Both the position numbers and the translations under genes were made by a program. A DNA stretch of 64,000 bases, taken from the NCBI RefSeq assembly GCF_041224545.1, contig NZ_JBGFGP010000151.1:1-64000 (forward strand), given 5' to 3'. Below are positions 36,588 through 45,693 of this stretch, one piece after another (position 1 is the stretch's first letter; every line of letters starts with the position of its first letter). The notes under the pieces are model-generated. The model was given only the letters and a program-made list of their open reading frames with translations. It was not told the DNA's origin and ran no database searches. Source of the stretch: Sedimentitalea sp041224545. GTDB taxonomy: Bacteria > Pseudomonadota > Alphaproteobacteria > Rhodobacterales > Rhodobacteraceae.

Positions 36588-37751
36588 ATGAACGCACAGA
36601 CTGAATTTGACAATCTCGAAGTCGGGTTTGACGTGCCAGCCCTGCCCGGCATGGACGCGGCCGACATTCAGACGCCCTGCCTCGTGCTCGATCTCGACGC
36701 GCTGGAATACAATATCAGGAAGATGGGCGATTACGCGCGCGAACACGGGATGCGCCACCGGGTGCACGGCAAGATGCATAAATCCGTCGATGTCGCCAGG
36801 CTGCAGGAACGGCTTGGCGGCGCGGTTGGTGTTTGTTGCCAGAAGGTGTCCGAGGCCGAGGTTTTCGCCCGTGGCGGCATCAAGGACGTGCTGGTGTCAA
36901 ACCAGGTGCGCGACCCTGCCAAGATCGACCGCCTTGCGCAATTGCCCAAACTCGGCGCGCGGACCATCGTCTGTGTCGACGATGTGAACAACGTGGCCGA
37001 CCTGTCGGCAGCGGCCCGAAAACATGGCACCGAACTTGAGGTCTTTGTCGAGATCGACTGCGGTGCCGGACGATGCGGCGTGACGACAACCCCGGCGGTG
37101 GTGGAAATAGCCAAGGCGGTCGAGGCCGCGCCAAATCTGAAGTTTACAGGTATTCAGGCCTATCAGGGCGCGATGCAGCATCTGGACAGCTATGAAGCGC
37201 GCAAGGAAAAGCTCGATATCGCCATTGGCATGGTCAAGGATGCGGTTGCCGGCCTCAAGGCGGAAGGCATCGACTGCGAACTGGTCTCGGGCGGCGGCAC
37301 CGGCAGCTATTATTTCGAATCCAACTCGGGCGTGTACAACGAATTGCAATGCGGTTCCTACGCCTTCATGGACGCGGATTATGGCCGGATCCTCGACAAG
37401 GACGGCAACCGTATCGACCAGGGCGAGTGGAAAAACGCGTTCTTCATCCTGACCCAGGTGATGAGCCATGCCAAGGCGGACAAGGCGATCTGTGATGCCG
37501 GTCTCAAGGCGCAATCGGTCGATAGTGGCCTGCCGTTCATCTTTGGCCGCGATGACGTCGAATACATCAAGTGTTCGGACGAGCACGGTGTGATTTCCGA
37601 CCCGCAGGGGGTGCTCAAGGTCGGGGAAAAGTTGCGGCTGGTGCCCGGTCATTGTGATCCCACCGCCAATGTTCACGATTGGTATGTCGGTGTACGCAAC
37701 GGCAAGGTCGAAAGCCTCTGGCCCGTATCCGCACGCGGCAAGGCGTATTGA
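36588..37751 (+). CDS. bhcC: beta-hydroxyaspartate aldolase (BhcC)
   Basis: A 387-residue fold-type III PLP enzyme of the D-threonine aldolase family. The PLP lysine is Lys62 in RVHGKMHKS; the C-terminal PGHCDPTANVHDWY motif provides the divalent metal site. It condenses glycine with glyoxylate to (2R,3S)-beta-hydroxyaspartate, the carbon-joining step of the cycle. It starts 15 bases after bhcB with GGAGAG upstream. A strong hairpin with a T run follows its stop. Confidence 0.95.
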   Translation: MNAQTEFDNLEVGFDVPALPGMDAADIQTPCLVLDLDALEYNIRKMGDYAREHGMRHRVHGKMHKSVDVARLQERLGGAVGVCCQKVSEAEVFARGGIKDVLVSNQVRDPAKIDRLAQLPKLGARTIVCVDDVNNVADLSAAARKHGTELEVFVEIDCGAGRCGVTTTPAVVEIAKAVEAAPNLKFTGIQAYQGAMQHLDSYEARKEKLDIAIGMVKDAVAGLKAEGIDCELVSGGGTGSYYFESNSGVYNELQCGSYAFMDADYGRILDKDGNRIDQGEWKNAFFILTQVMSHAKADKAICDAGLKAQSVDSGLPFIFGRDDVEYIKCSDEHGVISDPQGVLKVGEKLRLVPGHCDPTANVHDWYVGVRNGKVESLWPVSARGKAY

Positions 37752-37779
37752 CACTGCCAATTCCGGTTATCTCCCCTGT

Positions 37780-37817
37780 GGCGGGGTTCGGTTGTCATCC
37801 GGCCCCGCCGTTTTTTT
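37780..37817 (+). terminator. intrinsic terminator or attenuator between bhcC and bhcD
   Basis: GGCGGGG (37780-37786) pairs perfectly with CCCCGCC (37803-37809), with an inner CGG/CCG pairing, and is followed by GTTTTTTT (seven T at 37811-37817). This has all parts of a rho-independent terminator, yet bhcD starts only 22 bases later on the same strand. Confidence 0.75.
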
Positions 37818-37838
37818 CAGATCAGATAAGGTATCGAC

Positions 37839-38804
37839 ATGATCATCGTTCCCGAGCGTGAAATCGCAGACCTGATGACCCGTGAGGCAGCGTTTGACGC
37901 GGTCGAGCAGGTCTTTGCCTCAATGGCGTCCCGCGACGCCTACAACTTCCCGGTCGTGCGCGAGGCAATTGGCCATGCCGACGCGCTCTACGGATTCAAG
38001 GGCGGCTTTGACCGCGCGGGCATGACGCTTGGCCTCAAGGCGGGCGGTTACTGGCCCAACAACCTTGAACAACACGGGATCATAAACCACCAGTCGACGG
38101 TCTTCCTGTTCGATCCGGATACCGGCAAAGCCAACGCCATGGTCGGCGGCAACCTGCTGACCGCGCTGCGTACGGCGGCGGCCTCGTCGGTTTCGATCAA
38201 GCATCTTGCGCGCGCGGATTCCAAAATCATCGGCATGATCGGCGCAGGGCACCAGGCCACGTTCCAATTGCGCGCGGCGCTGGAGCAGCGGAGCTTTGAA
38301 AAGGTGATAGGCTGGAATTATCATCCCGAAATGCTGCCAAACATCGAAAAGGTGGCAATCGACGCCGGTCTGCCCTTCGAGGCGGTATCGCTGGATCGGA
38401 TGCAGGATGCGGATGTGATCATCTCGATTACCTCGGCCTTTGCGCCGTCGCTGATGGCCGACCACGTCGCGCCCGGCACGCATATCGCCTGCATGGGCAC
38501 CGACACCAAGGGTAAACAGGAAGTCGAAGCGGCGTTGCTGGCACGCGCAACCGTGTTCACCGACGAAATCGCACAATCGATCAGCATCGGCGAAGCACAG
38601 CATGCCATCGCCGATGGCACCCTGGATCAGGACCAGATCACCGAAATCGGGGCGGTGATCAACGGCACCCATCCCGGCCGCAGTTCGGATCAGGAAATCA
38701 CCCTGTTTGACGGCACGGGGGTCGGCCTGCAGGATCTCGCGGTCGCCTCGGCAGTCGTCAGACTGGCGGTGGACAAGGGTATCGCGATCGAGGTCGATTT
38801 CTGA
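37839..38804 (+). CDS. bhcD: iminosuccinate reductase (BhcD)
   Basis: A 321-residue protein of the ornithine cyclodeaminase/mu-crystallin family. Substrate residues lie in the FKGGFDRAGMTLGLKAGGYWPNN region, and the Rossmann motif is IGMIGAGHQATFQLRA. It reduces iminosuccinate with NADH to aspartate, regenerating the amino donor for BhcA. The order bhcABCD with divergent bhcR is that of the characterised Paracoccus cycle. An intrinsic-terminator-like hairpin separates it from bhcC, so its expression may be lower or separately driven. Confidence 0.95.
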   Translation: MIIVPEREIADLMTREAAFDAVEQVFASMASRDAYNFPVVREAIGHADALYGFKGGFDRAGMTLGLKAGGYWPNNLEQHGIINHQSTVFLFDPDTGKANAMVGGNLLTALRTAAASSVSIKHLARADSKIIGMIGAGHQATFQLRAALEQRSFEKVIGWNYHPEMLPNIEKVAIDAGLPFEAVSLDRMQDADVIISITSAFAPSLMADHVAPGTHIACMGTDTKGKQEVEAALLARATVFTDEIAQSISIGEAQHAIADGTLDQDQITEIGAVINGTHPGRSSDQEITLFDGTGVGLQDLAVASAVVRLAVDKGIAIEVDF

Positions 38805-38822
38805 ACCCGCACACCGCCGCGT

Positions 38823-41800
38823 TTAGTCTTGCACGTCGGCGGTCAGATCGGTCACGATCCTCTCGATCCGGGTCAGCCATTCGCCTTTTTGCGCGTCCAC
38901 ATGCGCCATCATCGCCTTGATGAAGGCAATCTGGTCCCTGATGGAAGCGGTCTGGCGGAAGGATCCGCCTCTCCGCCACGCGCGATCGAGCCAAAACCGG
39001 ATTTCCGTCTCGGCCTTGGTATCCGCGCGCTCCGGGTCCAGCAATCCGCGCAGGACATCGGTCTGCGGCCGCACGATGCCGTTCCAGAAGCTCGGCTCCA
39101 GACGTTCCTGCACACCGCTCTCCGCAGCCAGCCGGTCGAGCCAGACCGCGGCAGAGCGGACCGTCTGATCGGTGTAGGTCTCGTCCAGCGCGCTCAGGAT
39201 CACCACACCCGTCAGCCAGTTGATACCGGCGTAAAGATTGATGCGCTCGGAATCGTCGGCAAGCGATTTGAGCAGCGCCGCATGGTAATTCTCGGTCATG
39301 CGTTTCAACGTCTTGACGCGTGTGGCGCCGGTGTCTGACAAGGCCTGACATTTCAAGGCAGCTCCCCGCAGGCACAGCCGGTACGCGGAGGGTTCTCCGC
39401 CCGACAACGCGTCAAGCTGATCATAGCTCGCCAGCGCCTCCTTGACGGCGGCGCGCACGCGCCGGGCGGCGGCGGTTCTGTCCTTGCGGGTTTCGCAGGC
39501 ACGCCACGCACGGCTGGCCTGCCGCACACCGAGATCGACCAGCCGGTGCTTGGCATCAAGCGAGCCGGGCCGCCCGGTGGCCCGCATCGCCTTGTCGAGA
39601 TAGCTGATCGCCGTATCAAAGGCGTTGAGACGCGAATAGGCCTTGCCCATCTCGGCACGCCACGCACCGTCCGTTTCCCAGTCAGGCTTGGCACTGAGTT
39701 CGATATCGACCAGCTGCGCCATCAGCGCAGCGCGCCCCTGTCGTGTCGAGCCGGCCTTTTCCGCGATATTCCGCGCCGCCTTGGTCGCCTGATCGGCCGA
39801 GTAATAGCGCGTCTGCGGTGCTTCGCCGGTCTCCGCGGCGATGTCACGGAAACGATAATCGGGATCGCCGTAACATTGGTATGCGCCCCAGGTATTGGTC
39901 TCTGGATATGCCTGGAACACCTGTTCCCGCGCTAGATGGACCGACTTGCCAAACGTATGCCCCGCAAGCATCGCGGTATAGAAACTGCGCGCGAACTGCT
40001 TGGCCGCGTCGTCGTCCACCTCCCAACCCGCGGCGATCACCGCGCGCACACCGCGCTCGACAAACGCCACCGAGAGGCTGGCTGCGATCTCGTTGACCTC
40101 GGTTCCCACATGCCCGAGATGGCAGCAATTCATGAACACGAATTCAGGCACGTAACGCATCTGGTTGATTTCGGAAACCGTGAGAAACAAATCCTTGCCG
40201 AGCACCATGCCCGTCCGCGCAAAACGGTCGGATTGATAGACCCCGTGCCCCGCCAGATGAATGAGCTTGGCGGGTCTCAGGATCATTTCCTTGATAACCT
40301 CGACTCCCTTTTGGGGCTGATCGAGGTAAGTCGTTTTCCAATCCGCCTTTTCCAGGAGTTCCTTGACGATCCGGGCCTCTTCCTGCGCCCCCACGAGCGC
40401 CGGCAGATCGCTCTTCGGGTCGCCGACGACCAGCGCGCTGGATTCACCGGGGCGTGGCACTTTGGGTCCGGACGTGATCAGCCGTCGGATCACCGGCGCG
40501 CGCACGACCAGCGGCCCGGTTTCACGGTTCTGGACAGTGTCCTCCGCAGGCCGGACGCCGGTGAATTCATAGCGCTTGAAATCATCCTCCATCAGTTCCC
40601 AGGGATATGCCGCCGTCTGCTTGTCGAGGATCAGCATGATGTTCTCGTTGTTCCGGGCAAAAGACTTCATGTCGCCCGGAACAAGCAATTCGAACAGCAG
40701 CCTGCCTACATCCCGGTTGCTCGTGGTGCCGTCCGTTCGCTGGGTCAACAACTGTTGCAGCACATGGGGCTGATAGGCCGACGTCAGAAAATCAGCGCGT
40801 GAATTGTCGCTGATCGCGGTAAAGCTGAGATCGAGATTGGCAGACCCCCTGGCGTCACCCGCGTCGTTCTGTGCGGTCACCGTGATCCGCTTCCACCAGT
40901 CCCGCTGCATGCCGTAATGCGTGCGCACGCGTGCATCCCGCACCGTGCGAATTTCACCATCGAAAGCGAACACATCGCCCATGCGCCCCATTGACTGCAC
41001 ATAATCCAGCGCGCTTGCGGCCTGAAACGCCGTATCGTCGAACAGTTCGACGAACTCCAGATGTTCGATGGGCGTCTCTCCAAGCGCCTCGTTTGCCTCG
41101 GCCACGGCCTGAAGGATCGCCTCGACGCTCTGTTGTATCGTGATATTCGCGCCCATGTGGCCGATCAGCAAGGTCGACAGGCCAAGCGGTGCGAGCGCCG
41201 CGTTGCCCGCAGGAGACGATTCCTTGCGGCGCTCGCGCGTCACCAACCCGTAGCGCAGGACCGCTTGCCGGAACGTGTCCTTCAACTTGCCGGGCGTAAG
41301 CGAACCATAGGTCCCCAGGCCGACCACGACCGCACCCTGCGGCGCCCGATCCTCGCGCAGGATCACCTCGCAGGTTTCAAGTTCGCCGGGATAGAGACCG
41401 AGATTGCGCACATTCGTCAGGGTGTAATCCAGACATTCATCAAGCGCCTTTTCCGCACCCATCATCGGATCGTCGATATGGTGTCCCACGGCGACCGGAT
41501 AACTTGCAAACCGCAGGTTGCCATGGCGTACCGACACCTTGGTCGTGCTCACCTGTCTGGCAACAGTCGTTGGCGCGGCGCCGCTGCCCCCCAAGAAATC
41601 ATCGATGATATCCTGGTGATCCGGGAACAGCTCGATCGGCTTGTCCACAACCGGGGTCGGGGTCGTGTCGGCGGTGCGGCTGGTCCTCGGCTTGTGCTGT
41701 GACAGGCGCGCGGTCGTACCGGTCTGCAAGAGGTCCAGATAGGCGGGAAAGGCCTCGCGGGTCCGCGGCAAGTCGCCATGGATTGCATCAACGTACCATT

Positions 41801-44240
41801 TCGGTATGCCATCGGGAATTCCGGTTGCCCATGTAACGGTGCCATCGCCCTCGGGGGTTGCAAAGAACTTGATGCGGTCCTTGCCCTTGGCAGACGGGTC
41901 CAGCCGCACCGATGAGATGGTGTTTTCCTTTCCCAGTCCCGCCACGTAGCAGGTCAGTTCCGGGTCGAGCTGGTGAGCGTCCAGCACCTTGCGGCCCGTC
42001 CGCGCGATCTTGAGTGCATCGCTGGTCGGCTTGACCCAGTCCGCGCCGTACAGCGTGTGCATCTGATCCCAGAACTCATCGCTCAGGTAGCGGCCGTTGT
42101 CGTCGCTGGGCAACAGTTGCAAGGCCCCCGGCATTCCGGCAACGATGCTCAGCAATTCTCGCATGTCATGCTTGAAGTCGGCCACCTCCAGCTTGCGGAT
42201 CGAACTGGCGCGTCCCAACAGCGTGTACATCATTGAAAACGCGCCGCCATTGGGCGTGCCGAGCATCACGAAACGGCTCTCCCGACGTTCCTTGATCCGG
42301 GTCCAGAGGTCGGGCCGGGCCTGGAACATCGCACGCACTACCAGCCCGCCCATCGAATGGGCAAGAAACCGGATCGGCCGGGATGTCCGGTTCAACTCCG
42401 CCTCGACCAACAGGGCCAGCTTGCGCGCCGCGTCCGCGTGGCCCTGCTCCAGGATCGAAAGCCGCCAGTCATAGTCAAAGGGCACGACCTTGTGGCTGCG
42501 CGACAGGTAGCGGCAGAGATCCCAGTAATAGGTCTTGATCGGGTTGGTCGAACGGACCTTGTCTCTGTCGATTCTGATACGGGCGAGGCCGCCAAACGCA
42601 ATCTGCAGCGGGTTTGTCCAGATCCAGTCCTTGTCCTGTGACAGGTGGCTGCCCAGGATGCCGGGCAGGACGAAACAGACCGGATCATTGGCGCTGCCGC
42701 GTGTTTCCAGTTCCGGGAAACGCTCCTCGGGAGGAATCTCGCCCGATACGACGCCGCGCGATCCCGGCAAGACAAGAAAACCACCATCATCTTCAATTGC
42801 CGCGCCGACGATCTCTCGCCGCGAGTCGGGATTGTAGAAATAGCTGAAATGGGACACGTCCGGCCCCTTGACCAGATAGGGTTTAATCAACGCCCCGCGC
42901 GCGCCCCCGCGTGTCATGGATTCGGTATCGACCACGAAATCATGATCCGCACGAAAGAACAGGTCGGCGGCAAACACACCGAGACGGCGCAAGACACCGG
43001 CCCCTTCGGTATCGCCTGCGATCACGCGCAGGCCGTTGGCATAGATCACGTCCGGCCGGTTCAGCATCCGCGTCAGCGGACTCGTCGGCATCATCGCTTC
43101 AAGACCCGGCAGCGTCGCGGGATCCGCCTTGGTCCGGATAAAGGCCAGCAGGAAGGATTTCAGCAGATCGGCGGCACCGGTCCGTCGCAACACCGGGATC
43201 AGTTCAAACACGTTCAGCGCAACCGAAAGATATCGGTCGAGCCGCTGCGACGCCAATGTCGTACCAGCCATCGGACCGGCAACCCGGATCACACGATTGA
43301 CCTCGGGCGCCTTGTCCGCCAGAGCCTTGTTCAGCGCTTCAAGCTCCTTCATCTGCCCCGTCCGGTCAGGAAACAGCTTGAAAATCGCCATGTCCGTACC
43401 ATCTATTGCGCCGGTCTTGTCGATATCCTCGCGCGCCGCGCGGCTGATCAATTCACAAACCATACCGCCGCGCGAATGCGACATCAGGCTGATCTTTGCG
43501 CCCCTGGGCAGCGCATCAACCAGATCGATGGCGTTCTTGACCGGGCTTTCCGTGACAGAGGCATGTTCCAACGCGTAGATGCCGCCGGGATAGGCAGATT
43601 GCAGTGGCTGCCACACCTCCTCGGCCGGTGCGATGGCCAGTTCCCCAAAGCTGCCCTGCGTGCTTGAGAAGGTGCCATGCACCAGGATCAGGATCTTCTG
43701 GTCCGTGGGTATATCCTCGGCTTTGACGGTCTTCAGATCGATGGTGCCCAGACCATTCACCACCTTGCGGTCGCACCGGTAAAATCCGGGTGTGATCGAA
43801 TCTTCGATCTTGCGGGCAAGCGCCTGCGCCGATAGCTTTCCGGCTTGGCCCACCGGATCGCCGCGCAACAGGCGAACGGCGCGAACCAGGTATTTGCCGA
43901 CACCCCTGCTCTGTCCGGCTGCATCGGTAAAGACCAGTTCCCGCGGAATCGCGAGGGCGGCATCGTCGCCTGAACGGTTGGCCGGAGACTGAAAATCGCT
44001 GGCCGCCATCTCGACCGACTGCCACAGCTTCAAGCCGTCACCGAATTCGATTTCCAGGATGTCGGTCGGTTCGGTATCGGGCACCGCAAAGGTATCCGTG
44101 CCATCGCCCGCGCCACGCCCGACGCTGACATGCCCGGCGGCGATTATCCTGCCCGTCATCACCCCCGACAGATGCTCGGGCCAGACGACCTCTTCCTGAG
44201 GAAGCGTAACACGTTGGCCCGGCAAAAAAATCCTGGACAT
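38823..44240 (-). CDS. giant dual alpha/beta-hydrolase + CHAT protease + TPR-like protein
   Basis: An 1805-residue protein with no signal peptide; AAGGAGG lies six bases before the ATG. First hydrolase (~180-480): oxyanion segment LVHGTFSST (186-194), nucleophile Ser256 in SHSRGG, possible catalytic ADHDF (431-435). Second, LCAT/PDAT-like hydrolase (~515-830): FVLPGILGSHL, FDYDWRLS (588-595), Ser629 in AHSMGG, Asp799 in EGDGTV, possible His821. A central ~900-1160 region with GLGTYGSLTPGKLK is unassigned. CHAT caspase-like domain (~1175-1460): LDKQTAAYPWELM, His1332 in HLAGHG, Cys1373 in FMNCCHLG. The tail (~1470-1805) is helical with a TPR-like unit. All three catalytic sets look intact. CHAT proteases act in bacterial immunity and cell-death switches, so a self-contained protease-gated lipase is a reasonable idea, but no function is proven. 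Confidence 0.85.
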   Translation of the reverse strand: MSRIFLPGQRVTLPQEEVVWPEHLSGVMTGRIIAAGHVSVGRGAGDGTDTFAVPDTEPTDILEIEFGDGLKLWQSVEMAASDFQSPANRSGDDAALAIPRELVFTDAAGQSRGVGKYLVRAVRLLRGDPVGQAGKLSAQALARKIEDSITPGFYRCDRKVVNGLGTIDLKTVKAEDIPTDQKILILVHGTFSSTQGSFGELAIAPAEEVWQPLQSAYPGGIYALEHASVTESPVKNAIDLVDALPRGAKISLMSHSRGGMVCELISRAAREDIDKTGAIDGTDMAIFKLFPDRTGQMKELEALNKALADKAPEVNRVIRVAGPMAGTTLASQRLDRYLSVALNVFELIPVLRRTGAADLLKSFLLAFIRTKADPATLPGLEAMMPTSPLTRMLNRPDVIYANGLRVIAGDTEGAGVLRRLGVFAADLFFRADHDFVVDTESMTRGGARGALIKPYLVKGPDVSHFSYFYNPDSRREIVGAAIEDDGGFLVLPGSRGVVSGEIPPEERFPELETRGSANDPVCFVLPGILGSHLSQDKDWIWTNPLQIAFGGLARIRIDRDKVRSTNPIKTYYWDLCRYLSRSHKVVPFDYDWRLSILEQGHADAARKLALLVEAELNRTSRPIRFLAHSMGGLVVRAMFQARPDLWTRIKERRESRFVMLGTPNGGAFSMMYTLLGRASSIRKLEVADFKHDMRELLSIVAGMPGALQLLPSDDNGRYLSDEFWDQMHTLYGADWVKPTSDALKIARTGRKVLDAHQLDPELTCYVAGLGKENTISSVRLDPSAKGKDRIKFFATPEGDGTVTWATGIPDGIPKWYVDAIHGDLPRTREAFPAYLDLLQTGTTARLSQHKPRTSRTADTTPTPVVDKPIELFPDHQDIIDDFLGGSGAAPTTVARQVSTTKVSVRHGNLRFASYPVAVGHHIDDPMMGAEKALDECLDYTLTNVRNLGLYPGELETCEVILREDRAPQGAVVVGLGTYGSLTPGKLKDTFRQAVLRYGLVTRERRKESSPAGNAALAPLGLSTLLIGHMGANITIQQSVEAILQAVAEANEALGETPIEHLEFVELFDDTAFQAASALDYVQSMGRMGDVFAFDGEIRTVRDARVRTHYGMQRDWWKRITVTAQNDAGDARGSANLDLSFTAISDNSRADFLTSAYQPHVLQQLLTQRTDGTTSNRDVGRLLFELLVPGDMKSFARNNENIMLILDKQTAAYPWELMEDDFKRYEFTGVRPAEDTVQNRETGPLVVRAPVIRRLITSGPKVPRPGESSALVVGDPKSDLPALVGAQEEARIVKELLEKADWKTTYLDQPQKGVEVIKEMILRPAKLIHLAGHGVYQSDRFARTGMVLGKDLFLTVSEINQMRYVPEFVFMNCCHLGHVGTEVNEIAASLSVAFVERGVRAVIAAGWEVDDDAAKQFARSFYTAMLAGHTFGKSVHLAREQVFQAYPETNTWGAYQCYGDPDYRFRDIAAETGEAPQTRYYSADQATKAARNIAEKAGSTRQGRAALMAQLVDIELSAKPDWETDGAWRAEMGKAYSRLNAFDTAISYLDKAMRATGRPGSLDAKHRLVDLGVRQASRAWRACETRKDRTAAARRVRAAVKEALASYDQLDALSGGEPSAYRLCLRGAALKCQALSDTGATRVKTLKRMTENYHAALLKSLADDSERINLYAGINWLTGVVILSALDETYTDQTVRSAAVWLDRLAAESGVQERLEPSFWNGIVRPQTDVLRGLLDPERADTKAETEIRFWLDRAWRRGGSFRQTASIRDQIAFIKAMMAHVDAQKGEWLTRIERIVTDLTADVQD

Positions 44241-44547
44241 AATATTCCTCCTTGTCGGCCCTCAAATAGCGGCCGTGGAAATGTTTAAAATGAATGGTCA
44301 ACTCTACTCATGGTGGCGAGCTTGCGTCAAATGCGACCGGCTTTAACCCCCTTTATTGCAACCTCGGCCACCCTTCCATACGGCGAAGAATAACGTCGAA
44401 ACAGCATCTTGCCTGTGACTCATCGGACAACATGGCCTGCGGGGAATGCCCTTGCCGGTTCCAGCATGTGAGGTAAGTGTCTAATCTTCCGAAAAATCTG
44501 ATTCGCGCTTCGCACGAACACATGCTGAAAAAAGGACCCTGCGCCCC
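44241..44547. promoter_or_regulatory. divergent gap, CHAT gene / RND operon
   Basis: These 307 bases must carry promoters for both the CHAT-hydrolase gene and the efflux operon. No regulator gene, clear palindrome or consensus promoter was recognised. Short open frames here lack coding bias. Confidence 0.4.
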
Positions 44548-45687
44548 ATGCCTCTCACCCACGTCGTCCGGTCCTGTCTTTTGGTTTGCGTCATGGCGAT
44601 CCCCCTGCTGGGGCAGACCGCGATTGCACAGGAAGAGGCTGCGGCCCCCAAGGTGTCCATCGCCGCGGCCTACACCAAAGAGATCATCGACGAGGCGACC
44701 TTTATCGGCGAGGGCGAGGCGATCGATCAGGTCGATATCGTTGCGCGGGTCAGCGGGTTCGTCGAAGCGGTTCTTGTGGACGACGGGGCAATTGTCGAAA
44801 AGAATGACATCCTTTTCCAGATCGAAACCGACAGCTATTCTGCAACGCTTGCCGCACGACAAGCCGATCTGGCCAAGGCCCAAGCCGACCTGGAACTGGC
44901 AGGGATCGAATATCGCCGCAAGTCCGAGCTTCTCGAACGCGGGTCGGCCCCGGAATCGGAACGCGACATCGCACGCGCCAATGAACTGGGGGCCGAGGCG
45001 GCGGTGCAGGCCGCACAGGCCGCAATCCGGCAGGCCCAGCTCGAACTGAGCTATACCGAGATTCGCGCCCCGTTTTCCGGTCGCCTGGGTCGCCTGTCCG
45101 TCAGCGAAGGAGAGCTGATCAGCCCGTCGACTCCCTCGCTTGTCACTCTCGTGCGCGAAGCGCCGATCTATGTGCGCTTTTCGCTGAGCGAAAAACAACT
45201 CGCCGATGTACTGGAAGAACTTGAAATCGCTGCCGGTGAGCTGACCACGGCAGATGCCAGCCCCGCGGTACACGCTACCCTTCCCAACGGCACGACCGTG
45301 GATGAGCCGGGCAAGGTGGTGTTTGTCGACAACCGCATTTCGCCGACCACCGGCACGATCGCAATGCTCGCCCGGTTTGAAAACAAGAGCAAGCAGATCA
45401 TCGACGGGGCGTTCCTGCAAGTCCGGATCGAGGCTCCTGCGCCGACGCTGCGGCTTCTGGTGCCGCAGGCCGCCCTGCAACGCGATCAGCGCGGCGATTT
45501 CGTTCTGGTGGTGAATTCACAGCAAATGGTCGAACAGCGCTATATTGAAACCGGCGATCAGGTCGGCACCGAGATCGTCGTCAACGAAGGGCTGCGAGAG
45601 GGAGAGAGCGTGATTGTCGAAGGCCTGCAACGGGTGCGCCCCGGCGTGCAGGTCGATGCCATTCTTGCCGGCCAGCAGGAAGGGTAA
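44548..45687 (+). CDS. RND efflux periplasmic adaptor (membrane fusion protein)
   Basis: A 379-residue periplasmic adaptor. A signal peptide ends at GQTAIAQEEA. A lipoyl half-motif (IVARVSGFVEAVLVDDGAIVEKNDILFQIE) comes first, then an alpha-helical hairpin (~95-160), the second lipoyl half (LSYTEIRAPFSGRLGRLSVSEGELI), the beta-barrel, and the membrane-proximal domain. It links the inner-membrane pump to an outer-membrane channel; no TolC-type gene is adjacent. It lies six bases before the pump gene. The substrate cannot be inferred. Confidence 0.93.
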   Translation: MPLTHVVRSCLLVCVMAIPLLGQTAIAQEEAAAPKVSIAAAYTKEIIDEATFIGEGEAIDQVDIVARVSGFVEAVLVDDGAIVEKNDILFQIETDSYSATLAARQADLAKAQADLELAGIEYRRKSELLERGSAPESERDIARANELGAEAAVQAAQAAIRQAQLELSYTEIRAPFSGRLGRLSVSEGELISPSTPSLVTLVREAPIYVRFSLSEKQLADVLEELEIAAGELTTADASPAVHATLPNGTTVDEPGKVVFVDNRISPTTGTIAMLARFENKSKQIIDGAFLQVRIEAPAPTLRLLVPQAALQRDQRGDFVLVVNSQQMVEQRYIETGDQVGTEIVVNEGLREGESVIVEGLQRVRPGVQVDAILAGQQEG

Positions 45688-45693
45688 GACATC

